DNA of 64,000 nucleotides from an uncultured bacterium (GTDB lineage: Bacteria; Bacillota; Clostridia; Lachnospirales; Lachnospiraceae), in NCBI GenBank assembly GCA_947651225.1, contig CANSYK010000004.1, forward strand, positions 1-64,000, given 5' to 3'. The number at the start of each line of letters is the position of its first letter. The stretch's first letter is position 1. Both the position numbers and the translations under genes were made by a program. Below the pieces are notes generated by a model. It had not been told where the DNA came from and did not search any database. It saw only the letters and a list, made by a program, of their open reading frames with translations. This document shows, piece after piece, positions 36,231 through 46,060 of the stretch.

Positions 36231-36981
36231 AAATCTGCCCGCAAAGCTTATATTTTATAACAGCAACAGCTTCTCTTACATAAGAATTCAGAATGGAATA
36301 TGGATGAATTTTACAACCAAGCCCTTCCACATTTTTATATCCCTGCTTTTTCGCAATTCCTTTTGCCCTGTAAATATGAAAACTATTGCTCGTAATTACC
36401 ACTTTTTTTGACTTATCTCCAATTATCTTAGCACTGTTTTTGATATTTTCTTCTGTGTTTACAGAATCTCCCTCAACCAAAAGTCTTTCTTCTTCAATTC
36501 CAACCTGTACCAGATAGCGGCGCATCGCCTCAGCCTCCGTAATATCTTCTCCCTGTCCTTGTCCGCCTGACAGAACCGCCTTCGTGTCAGGATTCTTTTT
36601 CAAATAATCACCTGCCGCTTCGACACGATATCTCAAGTTGGCGCTCATTTTCTCTCCAAACACATGCGCACCAAGTACAATTACATAATCGGCATTGTCA
36701 GAAGGTGTTTCCTTTCCCTCAGAAACAAGCAGTCCTACAATCCCTAAAATTATTATAAAACATAAAACAACAACTCCCATTACAACCTGTTCAGCCCGCT
36801 TCCACCATATGATTCCCCGCTGCAAAATCATACGATGCACCGCCGCATATGCAATGCAGAATATTCCAAGCAAAGCCCAGAAAAATAAAAATGAGTTGTT
36901 TATGCCATTCCAGAAAACATAACCCGCAAAATAGAGCAGGCTCACAATCCCTATAATCAGACTGATTACACTGATTACCAT
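36229..36981 (-). CDS. YdcF/SanA-family membrane protein (DUF218)
   Basis: 250 residues with three to four N-terminal membrane helices and a C-terminal DUF218 domain. The domain has 'DYVIVLGAHVFGEKMSANLR', 'PDTKAVLSGGQGQGEDITEA', 'GDSVNTEENIKNSAKIIG' and 'VVITSNSFHIYRAKGIAKKQ'. Members such as SanA and ElyC affect envelope integrity and peptidoglycan lipid carriers. It follows the thioesterase gene by about 24 bp and is probably co-transcribed with it. Confidence 0.88.
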   Translation of the reverse strand: MVISVISLIIGIVSLLYFAGYVFWNGINNSFLFFWALLGIFCIAYAAVHRMILQRGIIWWKRAEQVVMGVVVLCFIIILGIVGLLVSEGKETPSDNADYVIVLGAHVFGEKMSANLRYRVEAAGDYLKKNPDTKAVLSGGQGQGEDITEAEAMRRYLVQVGIEEERLLVEGDSVNTEENIKNSAKIIGDKSKKVVITSNSFHIYRAKGIAKKQGYKNVEGLGCKIHPYSILNSYVREAVAVIKYKLCGQI

Positions 36982-37004
36982 CCCAAATCCCCCTCTTTTT
37001 CTCC

Positions 37005-37715
37005 TTATCTAAGGAAAAACTGTACAACTGCAAATGGTTTTCCATCTGCTCCCTTCAGCGACACAATCACTTCCTTCTCGCCTGCCCTGCATACCAGAGG
37101 GTAAATTTCATCTCCAAGTACCGCCTGCTTTTTGTATTCCACTCTCAATTCTTTTACCTTATCTTTCGGATTCAAAAACTCCATCGCCATCTGCACATAC
37201 TGCCGGTTATTCACATGACGGTTTGTATCAAGCTGAAAGCTGCGGACAATAAACTTCTGCTGCCCACTGCCGCCTTCTGGTACTTTAATTTTGCGTGGTG
37301 CATAGTCCATCGGAAGCGGCTCTGCTTTTCCATAGACATCGCCTATTTCCGGCGTAACAACCATCGGACGTCCTCTTTCTAAATCCATCAGTACCCAGAT
37401 TGAATTTGCCTTAGCAACACACTTTCCAGAAGAATCGGTGATTAAAAAATTTCGGTAACCAAACATTTTCTCATAATTATATGCCTGTGTTCCAACCGTA
37501 ATCTTCTCGCCCATAGCAGGATACTGTTCCATCACAATCTGCCAGGAATTTAACACCCACATCAATTTATGTTCCTTGTGGTACACCAGGCCAACACCTA
37601 AATCCTCTGACTGAAAATTCGTACAATCCTGCATATAATCAATTACCGCAGGAAGGGCGAGAAGCCCATCCTCTGCGATTTCACTATATCTTACTCTGCT
37701 TTCAAAGGTATACAT
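37005..37715 (-). CDS. Acyl-ACP thioesterase
   Basis: 236 residues with two hotdog domains, as in the plant/bacterial FatA family. It releases fatty acids from acyl-ACP. The first domain has 'RYSEIAEDGLLALPAVIDYM' and 'WVLNSWQIVMEQYPAMGEKI'; the second has 'FQLDTNRHVNNRQYVQMAME', which holds the catalytic Asp/Asn and His. The start follows GGGAGAG. Confidence 0.9.
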   Translation of the reverse strand: MYTFESRVRYSEIAEDGLLALPAVIDYMQDCTNFQSEDLGVGLVYHKEHKLMWVLNSWQIVMEQYPAMGEKITVGTQAYNYEKMFGYRNFLITDSSGKCVAKANSIWVLMDLERGRPMVVTPEIGDVYGKAEPLPMDYAPRKIKVPEGGSGQQKFIVRSFQLDTNRHVNNRQYVQMAMEFLNPKDKVKELRVEYKKQAVLGDEIYPLVCRAGEKEVIVSLKGADGKPFAVVQFFLR

Positions 37716-37829
37716 ATCTCTCCCATTTCTTTCACTCTTTTTATAAGATAGTTACAATTCACAGCCATACCACACTTGTGCAAAGCAACCCACATATATC
37801 ATAACAAAACTTTCTTGCAGAAACAACCT

Positions 37830-39602
37830 CTATTTCGCCATACATAGCTCAAAATATTTTCCCTTTTTCTCTAAAAGCTCCTTATGCGTCCCCATTTCTG
37901 CAATACCGCCATCGCTGATATACATAATACAATCTGCATTCTGGATTGTTGAAAGCCTGTGGGCAATGATAAACGATGTCCTTCCCTCCAAAAGACGGTC
38001 AAGCCCCTTTTGTAGTACAAGCTCTGTTTCCGTATCAATGCTTGAGGTTGCCTCATCCAAAATCAGAATCGCCGGATCTGCCAGAAGCGCCCTTGCAAAG
38101 GAAATCAACTGTCTCTGTCCAACGGACAGACGGCTCCCCCTCTCATTTACCTCTGTCTGATAGCCATTTTCCATCTGCATAATAAAATCATGCGCACAGA
38201 CTGTTTTCGCTGCGCAAATCACCTCTTCGTCCGTAGCAGTTTTATTTCCATAACGTATATTATCCATAATCGTGCCGCTAAAAATAAAACTGTCCTGCAT
38301 CATAACGCCCATCTGACGGCGCAGAGAGTGTAATGTTACCTGTGAAATATCTGTCCCATCCACCAGAACCCTGCCAGAATCAACATTGTAAAAACGGCTT
38401 ATCAGATTGACAATCGTACTTTTCCCCGCACCAGTCGGGCCTACAAAAGCAATTGTTTCCCCTCTTTTCACATGGAAACTGACATTCTGCAAAATCGGTA
38501 CACCGTCCTCATAGCTGAAATTTACCTTCTCAAACTCCACATCTCCCTGAATTTCCGGCATCTGTTTTGCTCCTATTGCATCCTTGACCTCCACTGGCTC
38601 GTCTATCGTTTCAAAAATCCTTTCCAGATAAGAAACAGCTGTCACAACATTATTATAAAAACCAGCAATTGTATTAATCGGTGCCCAGAACCGGGTGATA
38701 TAAGAAGTAAATGCGATTAGTACGCCTATACTGATACCAAACCGTGCGCCATCTGCAATATATGATACGCCAAGCACATAGATAAATGCCGTTGTAGCAG
38801 TTGAAATCAAATCTACTACTGGCCCTACCGCAAAGCCATAATAAACAGCATTTAACCAGGTATCCCGATATTTTCTGCTAAGCTGATTAAAAATATGCGT
38901 ATTTTCCCGCTCCCTTACAAATGCCTGGGTTACACGGATTCCATTAATGCTTTCAGAGATATAAGCATTCAGATTAGATTGCTTGTTGCTCTGAATCTGC
39001 CACGCCCTGTGCTGTTTTTTCTTAATGATTATAATAAACAGAACAAGCACCGGAAGCCCGCATAGACAAAGCAGTGTCAGCCGTACACTCATACTCAGCA
39101 TAAACCCAATAATAAAAAACAAGTTAAACAAATCTGTAATTGTCTGCAATATTCCATTTGACAGAATGTCACTTAAATTATTTACATAATTAACAACTCT
39201 TACCTGAATCTTCCCATGCGGCCTTTCATCATAATAGCGAAATGGCAGTTCCTGCAAATGCGCAAAAATATCCTCACGAATCTGATGAATCACATCCTGC
39301 CCCACCTGCATTGTCAGATTGATTTTCAGCCGAAGACAAACAACAAGGTAAATACAGATTGCCGCCGTAAATACAGACAGCCTTACTATGCCTCCTATAT
39401 CTCCTGCTGGAATATATACATCCATTTCGAGCTGTACAAATTTTGGGATAAATGTACTCAAAAATGAAGAGGAAAGCATCAAAGCAAGTGCCAGAAGCAT
39501 TTTTTTCTTATATGGGACAATATAATGCGCCAAACGCTTTATCTGGTTTATATCAAATTTTTCCTCTATAATTTCGTCCACATCATAACGGTTTCTTGCC
39601 AT
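37830..39602 (-). CDS. ABC exporter half-transporter, catalytically canonical subunit
   Basis: 590 residues: six membrane helices (about 35-330), then an ATPase domain. Walker A is 'GPTGAGKSTIVNLISRF', the signature is 'RLSVGQRQLISFARALLADP', Walker B is 'ILILDEATSSIDTETE', and the H loop is 'FIIAHRLSTIQ'. The Walker B Glu is intact, but the signature is LSVGQ. It starts one base after the stop of the partner gene, with GGAGG inside the partner's last codons, so a heterodimer is very likely. Multidrug or lipid export is typical; the substrate is unknown. Confidence 0.93.
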   Translation of the reverse strand: MARNRYDVDEIIEEKFDINQIKRLAHYIVPYKKKMLLALALMLSSSFLSTFIPKFVQLEMDVYIPAGDIGGIVRLSVFTAAICIYLVVCLRLKINLTMQVGQDVIHQIREDIFAHLQELPFRYYDERPHGKIQVRVVNYVNNLSDILSNGILQTITDLFNLFFIIGFMLSMSVRLTLLCLCGLPVLVLFIIIIKKKQHRAWQIQSNKQSNLNAYISESINGIRVTQAFVRERENTHIFNQLSRKYRDTWLNAVYYGFAVGPVVDLISTATTAFIYVLGVSYIADGARFGISIGVLIAFTSYITRFWAPINTIAGFYNNVVTAVSYLERIFETIDEPVEVKDAIGAKQMPEIQGDVEFEKVNFSYEDGVPILQNVSFHVKRGETIAFVGPTGAGKSTIVNLISRFYNVDSGRVLVDGTDISQVTLHSLRRQMGVMMQDSFIFSGTIMDNIRYGNKTATDEEVICAAKTVCAHDFIMQMENGYQTEVNERGSRLSVGQRQLISFARALLADPAILILDEATSSIDTETELVLQKGLDRLLEGRTSFIIAHRLSTIQNADCIMYISDGGIAEMGTHKELLEKKGKYFELCMAK

Positions 39603-39603
39603 A

Positions 39604-41331
39604 CTAAGCCTCCTTCATTGGGAACTGATGTTTATAAACTGTCGCATAATAGCCGCCCTGCCTTAAAAGCTCATTATGTGTACCACGTTCTATAATCCTT
39701 CCCTCATCCAATACAAAAATCTGGTCCGCATCCATAATTGATGAAATACGATATGCAATAATAAAAATAGTACAGGAATGGTTAATATTTTCCAGCTGCT
39801 TCTGAATATAACTCTCTGTCTCCATATCAACTGCGGAAGTCGTATCATCTAACACCAGAATTGCCGGTTCCTTTAAAAGCGCCCTTGCCAGTGAAATACG
39901 CTGCTTCTGCCCGCCAGACAATCCAACGCCTCTCTCACCTACCATCGTATCATACCCTTCTGGCATTTCCTGAATAAATAGATTGGCATCTGCCATTTTT
40001 GCCGCCTTTTTCACCTGTTCAAAGCTGCAATCTGGCTTTCCATAGGCAATATTTCCTTCAATCGTATCAGAAAATAAAAAAACATCTTGCATCGCAATGC
40101 CAATATTATCCCGCAAATCATACAAATCCATATCCTTTACATTAATGTTGTCCACTAAGACCTCACCCTCTGTCACATCATAAAAACGACATAAAAGGTT
40201 AATCAGGGTTGACTTTCCAGAACCTGTTGTTCCAATAATGCCAATCGTCTGCCCCTTTTTCACCTCAAAATTAATTCCCTGAAGAATATCCTCATCTTCT
40301 GCACTGTAAGAAACATTACGAAAAGTAACATTTCCCTCCAGATGCTTTCTCTTTACTGCCTGCTTTGGACGTTTTACATCAGGTTCTGCAGAATACGTAT
40401 CATATATTTTTTCTACAGATGTAGTAAATCTTTGTATATCGTTTACCCACCATCCCGCCATGCGCAGAGGTGTTGTAAGCATCCACAAATAACCATTTAC
40501 TGCTACCAGTCCGCCCAGTGTCATTTGTCCTTTTATTACCATAACTCCACCAACCATCATTAAAATAATCGTAAGCAGATGTGACAAAAATTCAAAGATT
40601 GGAACATATTTTTTCCAGATTTCAGAAGCTCCCAGTTCTGCCGCACGGTATTTGTCATTTTCCACCGTAAACTTCTCCATTTCAAAGTCCTCTTTGGCAA
40701 ATGCTTTTACAACACGGTTTCCACTGATATTTTCCTGAACAAATGCGTTCAGGCTGGAAAATGCATCTCTACACCTTTTAAATGCCGGCTTTACCCGTCT
40801 CTCCTGCTTATATACTGTAAAGGCAGACAGCGGCAGCACCAGCACCATACAAAGTGCAAGCGGCACATTGGTTTGGAAAATCATCACAATAGAGAGAATA
40901 AAATAGAGCACATTTTCATAAACCGTATAAATAACATATGCCACAAAGTGACGGATTGCCTCCATATCACCCGTCTGACGGCTCATCAAATCCCCTGTAC
41001 GATTTTTGTTGTAAAAAGCAAAATCCTCCTGCAAAAGTTTCCGGTAAACCTTATCACGCATCATAAACAATACACCCTGCGAGCTAGTTTCAAACAATAC
41101 CTGTGAAGTGACACGACAGACACCTTTTACCACAACAAGCCCAACTAGTAAAGCAATCAATGGACCCATTAATTCATACTGTCCCCCCTGTATTACATCA
41201 TCCACAATAAGCCTTGATATGTATGGGCTTGCTAACGCTGCTGCTGCAAGAATAGTAACAAGCGCCATTCCTGCTGCCATACGCCACCTGTACCTTCTTA
41301 AAAAAGAATAAAACCATTTCATTGGCGTCAC
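39604..41331 (-). CDS. ABC exporter half-transporter, subunit with degenerate ATP site
   Basis: 575 residues from the GTG at 41331, nine bases after GGAAGGGG; an earlier TTG overlaps the ribosome site and a later ATG is 18 bases away. Six membrane helices precede the ATPase. Walker A is 'GTTGSGKSTLINLLCRF', the signature is 'GLSGGQKQRISLARALLKEP', and Walker B reads 'ILVLDDTTSAVD', with Asp in place of the catalytic Glu. That is the usual sign of the degenerate site in heterodimeric exporters such as BmrC/BmrD-type pairs. The divergent AraC-type gene is the likely regulator. Confidence 0.92.
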   Translation of the reverse strand: MTPMKWFYSFLRRYRWRMAAGMALVTILAAAALASPYISRLIVDDVIQGGQYELMGPLIALLVGLVVVKGVCRVTSQVLFETSSQGVLFMMRDKVYRKLLQEDFAFYNKNRTGDLMSRQTGDMEAIRHFVAYVIYTVYENVLYFILSIVMIFQTNVPLALCMVLVLPLSAFTVYKQERRVKPAFKRCRDAFSSLNAFVQENISGNRVVKAFAKEDFEMEKFTVENDKYRAAELGASEIWKKYVPIFEFLSHLLTIILMMVGGVMVIKGQMTLGGLVAVNGYLWMLTTPLRMAGWWVNDIQRFTTSVEKIYDTYSAEPDVKRPKQAVKRKHLEGNVTFRNVSYSAEDEDILQGINFEVKKGQTIGIIGTTGSGKSTLINLLCRFYDVTEGEVLVDNINVKDMDLYDLRDNIGIAMQDVFLFSDTIEGNIAYGKPDCSFEQVKKAAKMADANLFIQEMPEGYDTMVGERGVGLSGGQKQRISLARALLKEPAILVLDDTTSAVDMETESYIQKQLENINHSCTIFIIAYRISSIMDADQIFVLDEGRIIERGTHNELLRQGGYYATVYKHQFPMKEA

Positions 41332-41512
41332 TATTATCAACCCCTTCCTTCTATTTTTTTGTATAAGTCGTTTTATTGTAGAAATATACTGTCATAAATG
41401 ATAGAATAGACTAATAAAAAAATAGAACAAATCTATTTTTAGTGAAAGTCTTTCCCATAGCAGAACAATAAACTTTCCTTTAAAATACTATCTGTAAAGA
41501 AATGAGGTACCT

Positions 41513-42529
41513 ATGAACAATTTATTTGAATACGCAGACAGGCTAAACCATCCTATTGAAGTCTTTCGCCACATTCCAGCGGCTGGCAATTTCCCGGTTC
41601 TTCCACACTGGCACTACTTTATTGAAATAATCTATATCAGAAAAGGCTCTGTTGAAGCTACCTGTGATAATGCTGTCTATGCAATGCATCCAGGTGATTT
41701 GATTATTTTCTGTCCGCAAAAACTGCACTCTATTGACTTGCTTAATGATGCTGGCACTCCCTCTGGACACAATCCTGATAAAACTGCTGCCCAGTGCCGT
41801 CTTTTCTGTCAGCCAAACAGCCCGCTCCCTAATTTAGAGCACCACGCAATTTATCCGGTTCCTGCAACCACAACAAAAATAGAAAAAAATATCAGTTATG
41901 ACGTTGTGAAGTTTGATTTAAATTTTCTTTATGCTAACGAACGTTTCAAAACGCAGTTTTCTAAAATACTGATTCATGCTTTTGAAGAACAGCCGAAAAA
42001 TATCTTCTTTACTACGCAGATGCTTCAGGACTATCCCATCGCTTCACTAATGGCAGATTGTATTATGGAAATGAAACAGCAAGAATATGGTTATGATGTT
42101 GCTATCAGTTCCAGGATTTCCACGCTCCTCACTTTTTTCATGCGAAGCTGGTTAAAACGCAATATTCATCCAAAAGAAAATAGGAAAGATTCTGTCTCTG
42201 GCAGTCAGGCATTTGATGAAATCACACAATACATCAAAAATCATTATAACGAAACCCTTCAAGTGCAAAAATTAGCAGAACACTGTAATATGAGCTATTC
42301 CTATTTCGCAAAATTGTTCCGCAGTACCTACAACCAGTCCTGCAAAGAATATATTGAATTTATCCGTATCCATAAAGTTCTTGACCTGCTTCGTTTTACC
42401 AATCTGGATTTAACTTATATCAGCCAGGAAACAGGATTTGCCGATTGCAGCCATCTGATACGGACTTTTAAAAAGCACACTGGAACCACCCCGAAACAAT
42501 GGCGAAAGGAAAACCTTAACTTTTTCTAA
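41513..42529 (+). CDS. AraC family transcriptional regulator
   Basis: 338 residues. The N-terminal cupin-like sensor domain has 'HWHYFIEIIYIRKGSVEATC' and 'MHPGDLIIFCPQKLHSI'. The C-terminal double helix-turn-helix has 'QKLAEHCNMSYSYFAKLFRS' and 'LTYISQETGFADCSHLIRTF'. An insertion of about 60 residues in the sensor domain includes a Cys-rich stretch. The gene is divergent from the ABC pair across a 181-bp gap that holds both promoters. It probably controls them, and its ligand is unknown. Confidence 0.92.
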   Translation: MNNLFEYADRLNHPIEVFRHIPAAGNFPVLPHWHYFIEIIYIRKGSVEATCDNAVYAMHPGDLIIFCPQKLHSIDLLNDAGTPSGHNPDKTAAQCRLFCQPNSPLPNLEHHAIYPVPATTTKIEKNISYDVVKFDLNFLYANERFKTQFSKILIHAFEEQPKNIFFTTQMLQDYPIASLMADCIMEMKQQEYGYDVAISSRISTLLTFFMRSWLKRNIHPKENRKDSVSGSQAFDEITQYIKNHYNETLQVQKLAEHCNMSYSYFAKLFRSTYNQSCKEYIEFIRIHKVLDLLRFTNLDLTYISQETGFADCSHLIRTFKKHTGTTPKQWRKENLNFF

Positions 42530-42583
42530 ATTACCAGTCATTCTGAAACATTCTCTGGTAATTCTCAATGATATATGCTATAT

Positions 42584-42608
42584 TAAGGAACTGTAAGAAA
42601 TAACTTAA
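42584..42608. repeat. Short repeat, AGGAACTGTA family, half copy
   Basis: TTAAGGAACTGTAAGAAATA followed by ACTTA matches one arm of the family. It runs into the ribosome site of the DUF5662 gene. Confidence 0.5.
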
Positions 42609-42620
42609 AGGAGAAACCTC

Positions 42621-43181
42621 ATGGGGCTTTGGAACAATTTTTGGGGACATCTTGGAACAATTTTACATCACAAAAATCTGGTGCGGCATTATTGTTTTCG
42701 TGCTGGCTTATATAAACAAGGTATCGTACACGACTGGTCAAAATATTCCCCAGTGGAATTTTGGGCAGGTGTTAAAAATTACCAGGGTGGCAAAAAAAGT
42801 CCAAACTTTGGCGAAAAGGCAGTAAAGGGGTATTCTTCCGCATGGCTTCACCACAAAGGAAGGAACCGTCATCATTATGAATACTGGATTGACCTTACAT
42901 TAAATCCTTCCGAAGGACTGCAGGGAATGCCGATGCCGACACGTTACGTTCTGGAAATGTTCTGTGACCGTGTTGCGGCAAGTAAAAATTATAACAGAGA
43001 AAATTATGATGATACTTTTGCCCTCCAGTATTATGAAAAAAATAAAGAACACTACACCCTTCACAAAAATACAAAAGAGCTGCTGGAAAAACTCCTTCAT
43101 ATGCTTGCAGAGCAGGGTGAAGACGCTACTTTTGCTTACATTCGAAAAAATATTGACTGGAAACACTCACCAAAATGGTAG
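42621..43181 (+). CDS. DUF5662-family protein
   Basis: 186 residues with AAAGGAG before the ATG. The family's recurring motifs are seen: 'LHHKNLVRHYCFRAGLYKQG', 'VHDWSKYSPVEFW', 'AWLHHKGRNRHHYEYWID' and 'MPTRYVLEMFCDRVAASK'. Several conserved His and Asp residues suggest a metal-dependent phosphohydrolase-like fold, but no activity is known to me. Its stop overlaps the first possible start of the PAP2 gene, so both are probably co-transcribed. Confidence 0.85.
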   Translation: MGLWNNFWGHLGTILHHKNLVRHYCFRAGLYKQGIVHDWSKYSPVEFWAGVKNYQGGKKSPNFGEKAVKGYSSAWLHHKGRNRHHYEYWIDLTLNPSEGLQGMPMPTRYVLEMFCDRVAASKNYNRENYDDTFALQYYEKNKEHYTLHKNTKELLEKLLHMLAEQGEDATFAYIRKNIDWKHSPKW

Positions 43182-43207
43182 TCCAAATGCAAAAGAAAGG
43201 ATTTATC

Positions 43208-43879
43208 ATGAACTGGAAAGAAATGATTCATCGCAACAAACATATTCTTTTTATTTTATATTGTCCCATTTATCTCTGGTGCTTTAACTGGTTAGAAGCA
43301 AGAAATGATGTTCCCTTCCAGGACATCCACTGTATTATTGATGACTGGATTCCTTTCTGTGATTTTTTTGTGATACCATATATCCTTTGGTTTCTCTATG
43401 TTGCAGTTGTTGTAATCTACCTTTATTTTCAGAGAGAACATTTAGAAGACTATTATCACTGTGTCATTATGCTGATGCTTGGTATGAGTACCTGCCTGCT
43501 GATTTACTATCTGTTCCCAAATGAACAGAACCTGCGTCCTGATACTTTTGCCAGAGAGAATATTTTTACAGATATTATTGGTTTTATCTATGCCAGTGAT
43601 ACCAACACAAATGTACTTCCAAGCATCCATGTATATAATGCGATTGCAATTCATGTGGCATTTTTTACCAGTTACCGTTTTCGAAAGAGGCACGGTTGGC
43701 ACATCGCTTCACTGGTACTCTGCATCCTAATCTGCCTTTCCACCATGTTTTTAAAACAGCATTCTTTTTTAGATGTTCTTACAGGGCTTGGATTATATTT
43801 GATTTATTACGCACTGACCTATCCACTATTACAACGATATCAGCGTGAAAAAAGCGCACCGCCTACATTGGTGCGCTAG
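43208..43879 (+). CDS. PAP2-superfamily membrane phosphatase/transferase
   Basis: 223 residues from the ATG at 43208, which follows AAAGGA; an earlier ATG at 43175 overlaps the previous gene. It has five to six membrane helices. Active-site motifs are 'NEQNLRPDTF', 'NVLPSIHVYNAIAIH' (PSIH in place of the usual PSGH) and 'KQHSFLDVLTGLGLYLI'. The PSIH form is seen in PAP2 relatives that act on inositol-phosphate lipids. The substrate is probably a lipid phosphate or pyrophosphate. A terminator overlaps its end. Confidence 0.85.
   Translation: MNWKEMIHRNKHILFILYCPIYLWCFNWLEARNDVPFQDIHCIIDDWIPFCDFFVIPYILWFLYVAVVVIYLYFQREHLEDYYHCVIMLMLGMSTCLLIYYLFPNEQNLRPDTFARENIFTDIIGFIYASDTNTNVLPSIHVYNAIAIHVAFFTSYRFRKRHGWHIASLVLCILICLSTMFLKQHSFLDVLTGLGLYLIYYALTYPLLQRYQREKSAPPTLVR
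43853..43877. terminator. Terminator at the PAP2 gene end
   Basis: AGCGCACC (43853-43860) and GGTGCGCT (43870-43877) form a perfect 8-bp stem inside the last codons of the gene, preceded by an A run, so it may serve the minus strand too. Confidence 0.5.
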
Positions 43880-43882
43880 AGT

Positions 43883-43945
43883 GTGTTTGAAAATTCATTC
43901 CCACAAAGTGAGAAGCACATCTTGCAAAAAGCAATTTTCAAACAC
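43883..43945. repeat. Palindromic repeat, GTGTTTGAAAATT family
   Basis: GTGTTTGAAAATT (43883-43895) and AATTTTCAAACAC (43933-43945) are perfect 13-bp inverted repeats. The centre holds AAGTGAGAAGCACATCTTGC. A degenerate end of the same family lies at 59991-60016. Confidence 0.65.
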
Positions 43946-43998
43946 GTTCTAATACCTTAACTCTGGCACAGGTCCTAACTCCAAAAATATACGATTCA

Positions 43999-45834
43999 TT
44001 ATAATGGCATGCAGGCGTCTGCAAGCCACTCCCGCTCCTCTACCGATAAAAATGGACTAATGGTTTCAAATACCATCTGATGATACACATTCAACAACTT
44101 CCTTTCTTTCTCATTCATTTGTTCCACATCAATTGCATCCCTTTCAAACGGCACCATTGTAAGAGGTTCGAATCCCATAAACTGTCCGAACTCATTTTTT
44201 TCCCGTTTTACACATAAAATCAGATTTTCCAGACGGATTCCATATTTTCCTTCCAGATAGATTCCTGGTTCATCCGAAGTAATCATTCCTTCCTCTAAAA
44301 TGGCATTTTGCCCTGGCTCATCTAATATTTTGTAGCGGAACGCATTTGGCGCTTCATGAACATTTAGCAAATAACCAACCCCATGCCCTGTTCCATGGTT
44401 GTAATCACAACCTATTTCCCAAAGCGGCTGCCTTGCCGCATAATCCAATGCCACACCAGAACATCCATGCAGAAACTTCGCTGCACAAAGATTCAGATTA
44501 CCACGCAATACAGCCGTATAATATTTCTTCTGCTCCGCAGTAGCCTTTCCACCAAGTAATATTGTACGGGTAATATCCGTCGTTCCTTCCATATATTGTC
44601 CACCGGTATCCAGTAACAGAAAATTTTCCGGCGCCAAATAAGAATCTGTTTCCTCTGTTGCAGAATAATGAACAATTGCCCCATGCTCCGCATATCCAGC
44701 AATTGGCTCAAAACTTGCCCCCAGATAATTTCTTTCCTCCTGCCGGAATTTTTCCAGAATTTCTGCCACACTTCTTTCTGTTAAAGGTATTTTATCTATA
44801 TTATGCTTCAGCCAGCAGATAAAGCGTGTCACAGCCACTCCATCACGGATATGTGCTTCTCTTTCATTTTTTATCTCAACAGGGTTTTTTACTGCCTTCC
44901 ACTGAATGACAGGGCATACTACATCCTCAATCCCGCAATTTTTTGGAATACTTTCCACAATATGGGCATTGACCGTCCTTTTGTCCAAAAGAATATGCTC
45001 TTTTCCGGAAATCCCCTGCAAATAGGGATAAATATCTCCATAGCCATGAAAAGCAATTCCATCTTCTTCCAGCTCCTTTTTATCACAGGAAGAAAAAATA
45101 TTTTCCCCGGCAAATAAATGACATTCCTTTTCCTGCACAATCAGGTAAGAAAATACAACCGGATTGCAGGGAATATCATTTCCCCGGATATTTAACAGCC
45201 ATGCTATCTCATCTAACGACGTTATAACTATCATGCTTCCTTTTTTCTCACTCAGATACCCACGCAGCCGCGCAAGCTTTGATAACCTGCTTTCCCCGGC
45301 AAACTCTTCCTCCAAAATCCACGCTCTTGCATGATATAATTCAGGACGTTTTTCCCAGATTTCCCCTGCCAGATCATACGACAGATCAAGCCTTGCATTC
45401 TTACCCGCAAGCATCTTTTCCATTCCTTCTGCCCAGGCTGCAGACACCATACGCCCATCTGCTCCCAGCATACCACCTTCGGGAATCTCTTCCAGAATCT
45501 TATCATTGATTTTAGGAACTCCCTCTTGGCCTGACTTATATAATGTAATTCCTGTCTGGCTAAGCTGTGCCTCTGCCTGCAAAAAATATCTTCCATCTGT
45601 CCATAGCCCTGTTCCCTTCTGCGTGATAAGCATATTCCCAGCCGAACCATCAAAACCTGAAAGGAACTCCCTTACCTTAAAATAATCACTGATATACTCC
45701 GAACCATGATAATCATTCGTTGGAACAAAATACATATCTATTTTATGCTCTGCCATTTTTTCACGAAACTGCTCTAAACGTTTTTGAATCACCATCTCCT
45801 GCCCGCACTTTTCCTCAAATGGAATTGTTATCAT
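43999..45834 (-). CDS. Aminopeptidase P family (M24B) peptidase
   Basis: 611 residues from the ATG at 45834, nine bases after GGAGG; an ATG six codons earlier is less likely. Two creatinase N-terminal-like domains (about 15-310) precede a pita-bread peptidase domain, the long three-domain form. Metal ligands are in 'NFLLLDTGGQYMEGTTDITR', 'DYNHGTGHGVGYLLNVHEAP', 'MITSDEPGIYLEGKYGIRLE' and near 'ENLILC'. It removes N-terminal residues before proline and acts in the cytoplasm. The final 'YHQMVFETISPFLSVEEREW' matches long-form family members. Confidence 0.93.
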   Translation of the reverse strand: MITIPFEEKCGQEMVIQKRLEQFREKMAEHKIDMYFVPTNDYHGSEYISDYFKVREFLSGFDGSAGNMLITQKGTGLWTDGRYFLQAEAQLSQTGITLYKSGQEGVPKINDKILEEIPEGGMLGADGRMVSAAWAEGMEKMLAGKNARLDLSYDLAGEIWEKRPELYHARAWILEEEFAGESRLSKLARLRGYLSEKKGSMIVITSLDEIAWLLNIRGNDIPCNPVVFSYLIVQEKECHLFAGENIFSSCDKKELEEDGIAFHGYGDIYPYLQGISGKEHILLDKRTVNAHIVESIPKNCGIEDVVCPVIQWKAVKNPVEIKNEREAHIRDGVAVTRFICWLKHNIDKIPLTERSVAEILEKFRQEERNYLGASFEPIAGYAEHGAIVHYSATEETDSYLAPENFLLLDTGGQYMEGTTDITRTILLGGKATAEQKKYYTAVLRGNLNLCAAKFLHGCSGVALDYAARQPLWEIGCDYNHGTGHGVGYLLNVHEAPNAFRYKILDEPGQNAILEEGMITSDEPGIYLEGKYGIRLENLILCVKREKNEFGQFMGFEPLTMVPFERDAIDVEQMNEKERKLLNVYHQMVFETISPFLSVEEREWLADACMPL

Positions 45835-45862
45835 GTTCCGCTTCCTCCTCATTCATTCTTAT

Positions 45863-45960
45863 CGTTACTATTCACGGCCGTTCTAAATATCATGCGAAAA
45901 ACCATCCGGCTATGCCGTCTGTTGCTGCAAAATCAGCAGCTTTTGTTTTTCTTATCACTT
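45863..45960. repeat. Dispersed ~100-bp palindromic repeat, full copy
   Basis: It begins CGTTACTATTCACGGCCGTT, contains CATGCGAAAAACCATCCGGC and TATGCCGTCTGTTGCTGCAA, and ends TTTTGTTTTTCTTATCACTT. This is the opposite orientation to the copy at 28966-29074. Confidence 0.7.
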
Positions 45961-46060
45961 ATTATAACATCCTATATTGAAAAATAAACAATATTTCCTA
46001 AAAATCACTAATAGCTGGCGTCTTGCGGAATCTATATATATTTCGTTCTCCGCAGACCAG

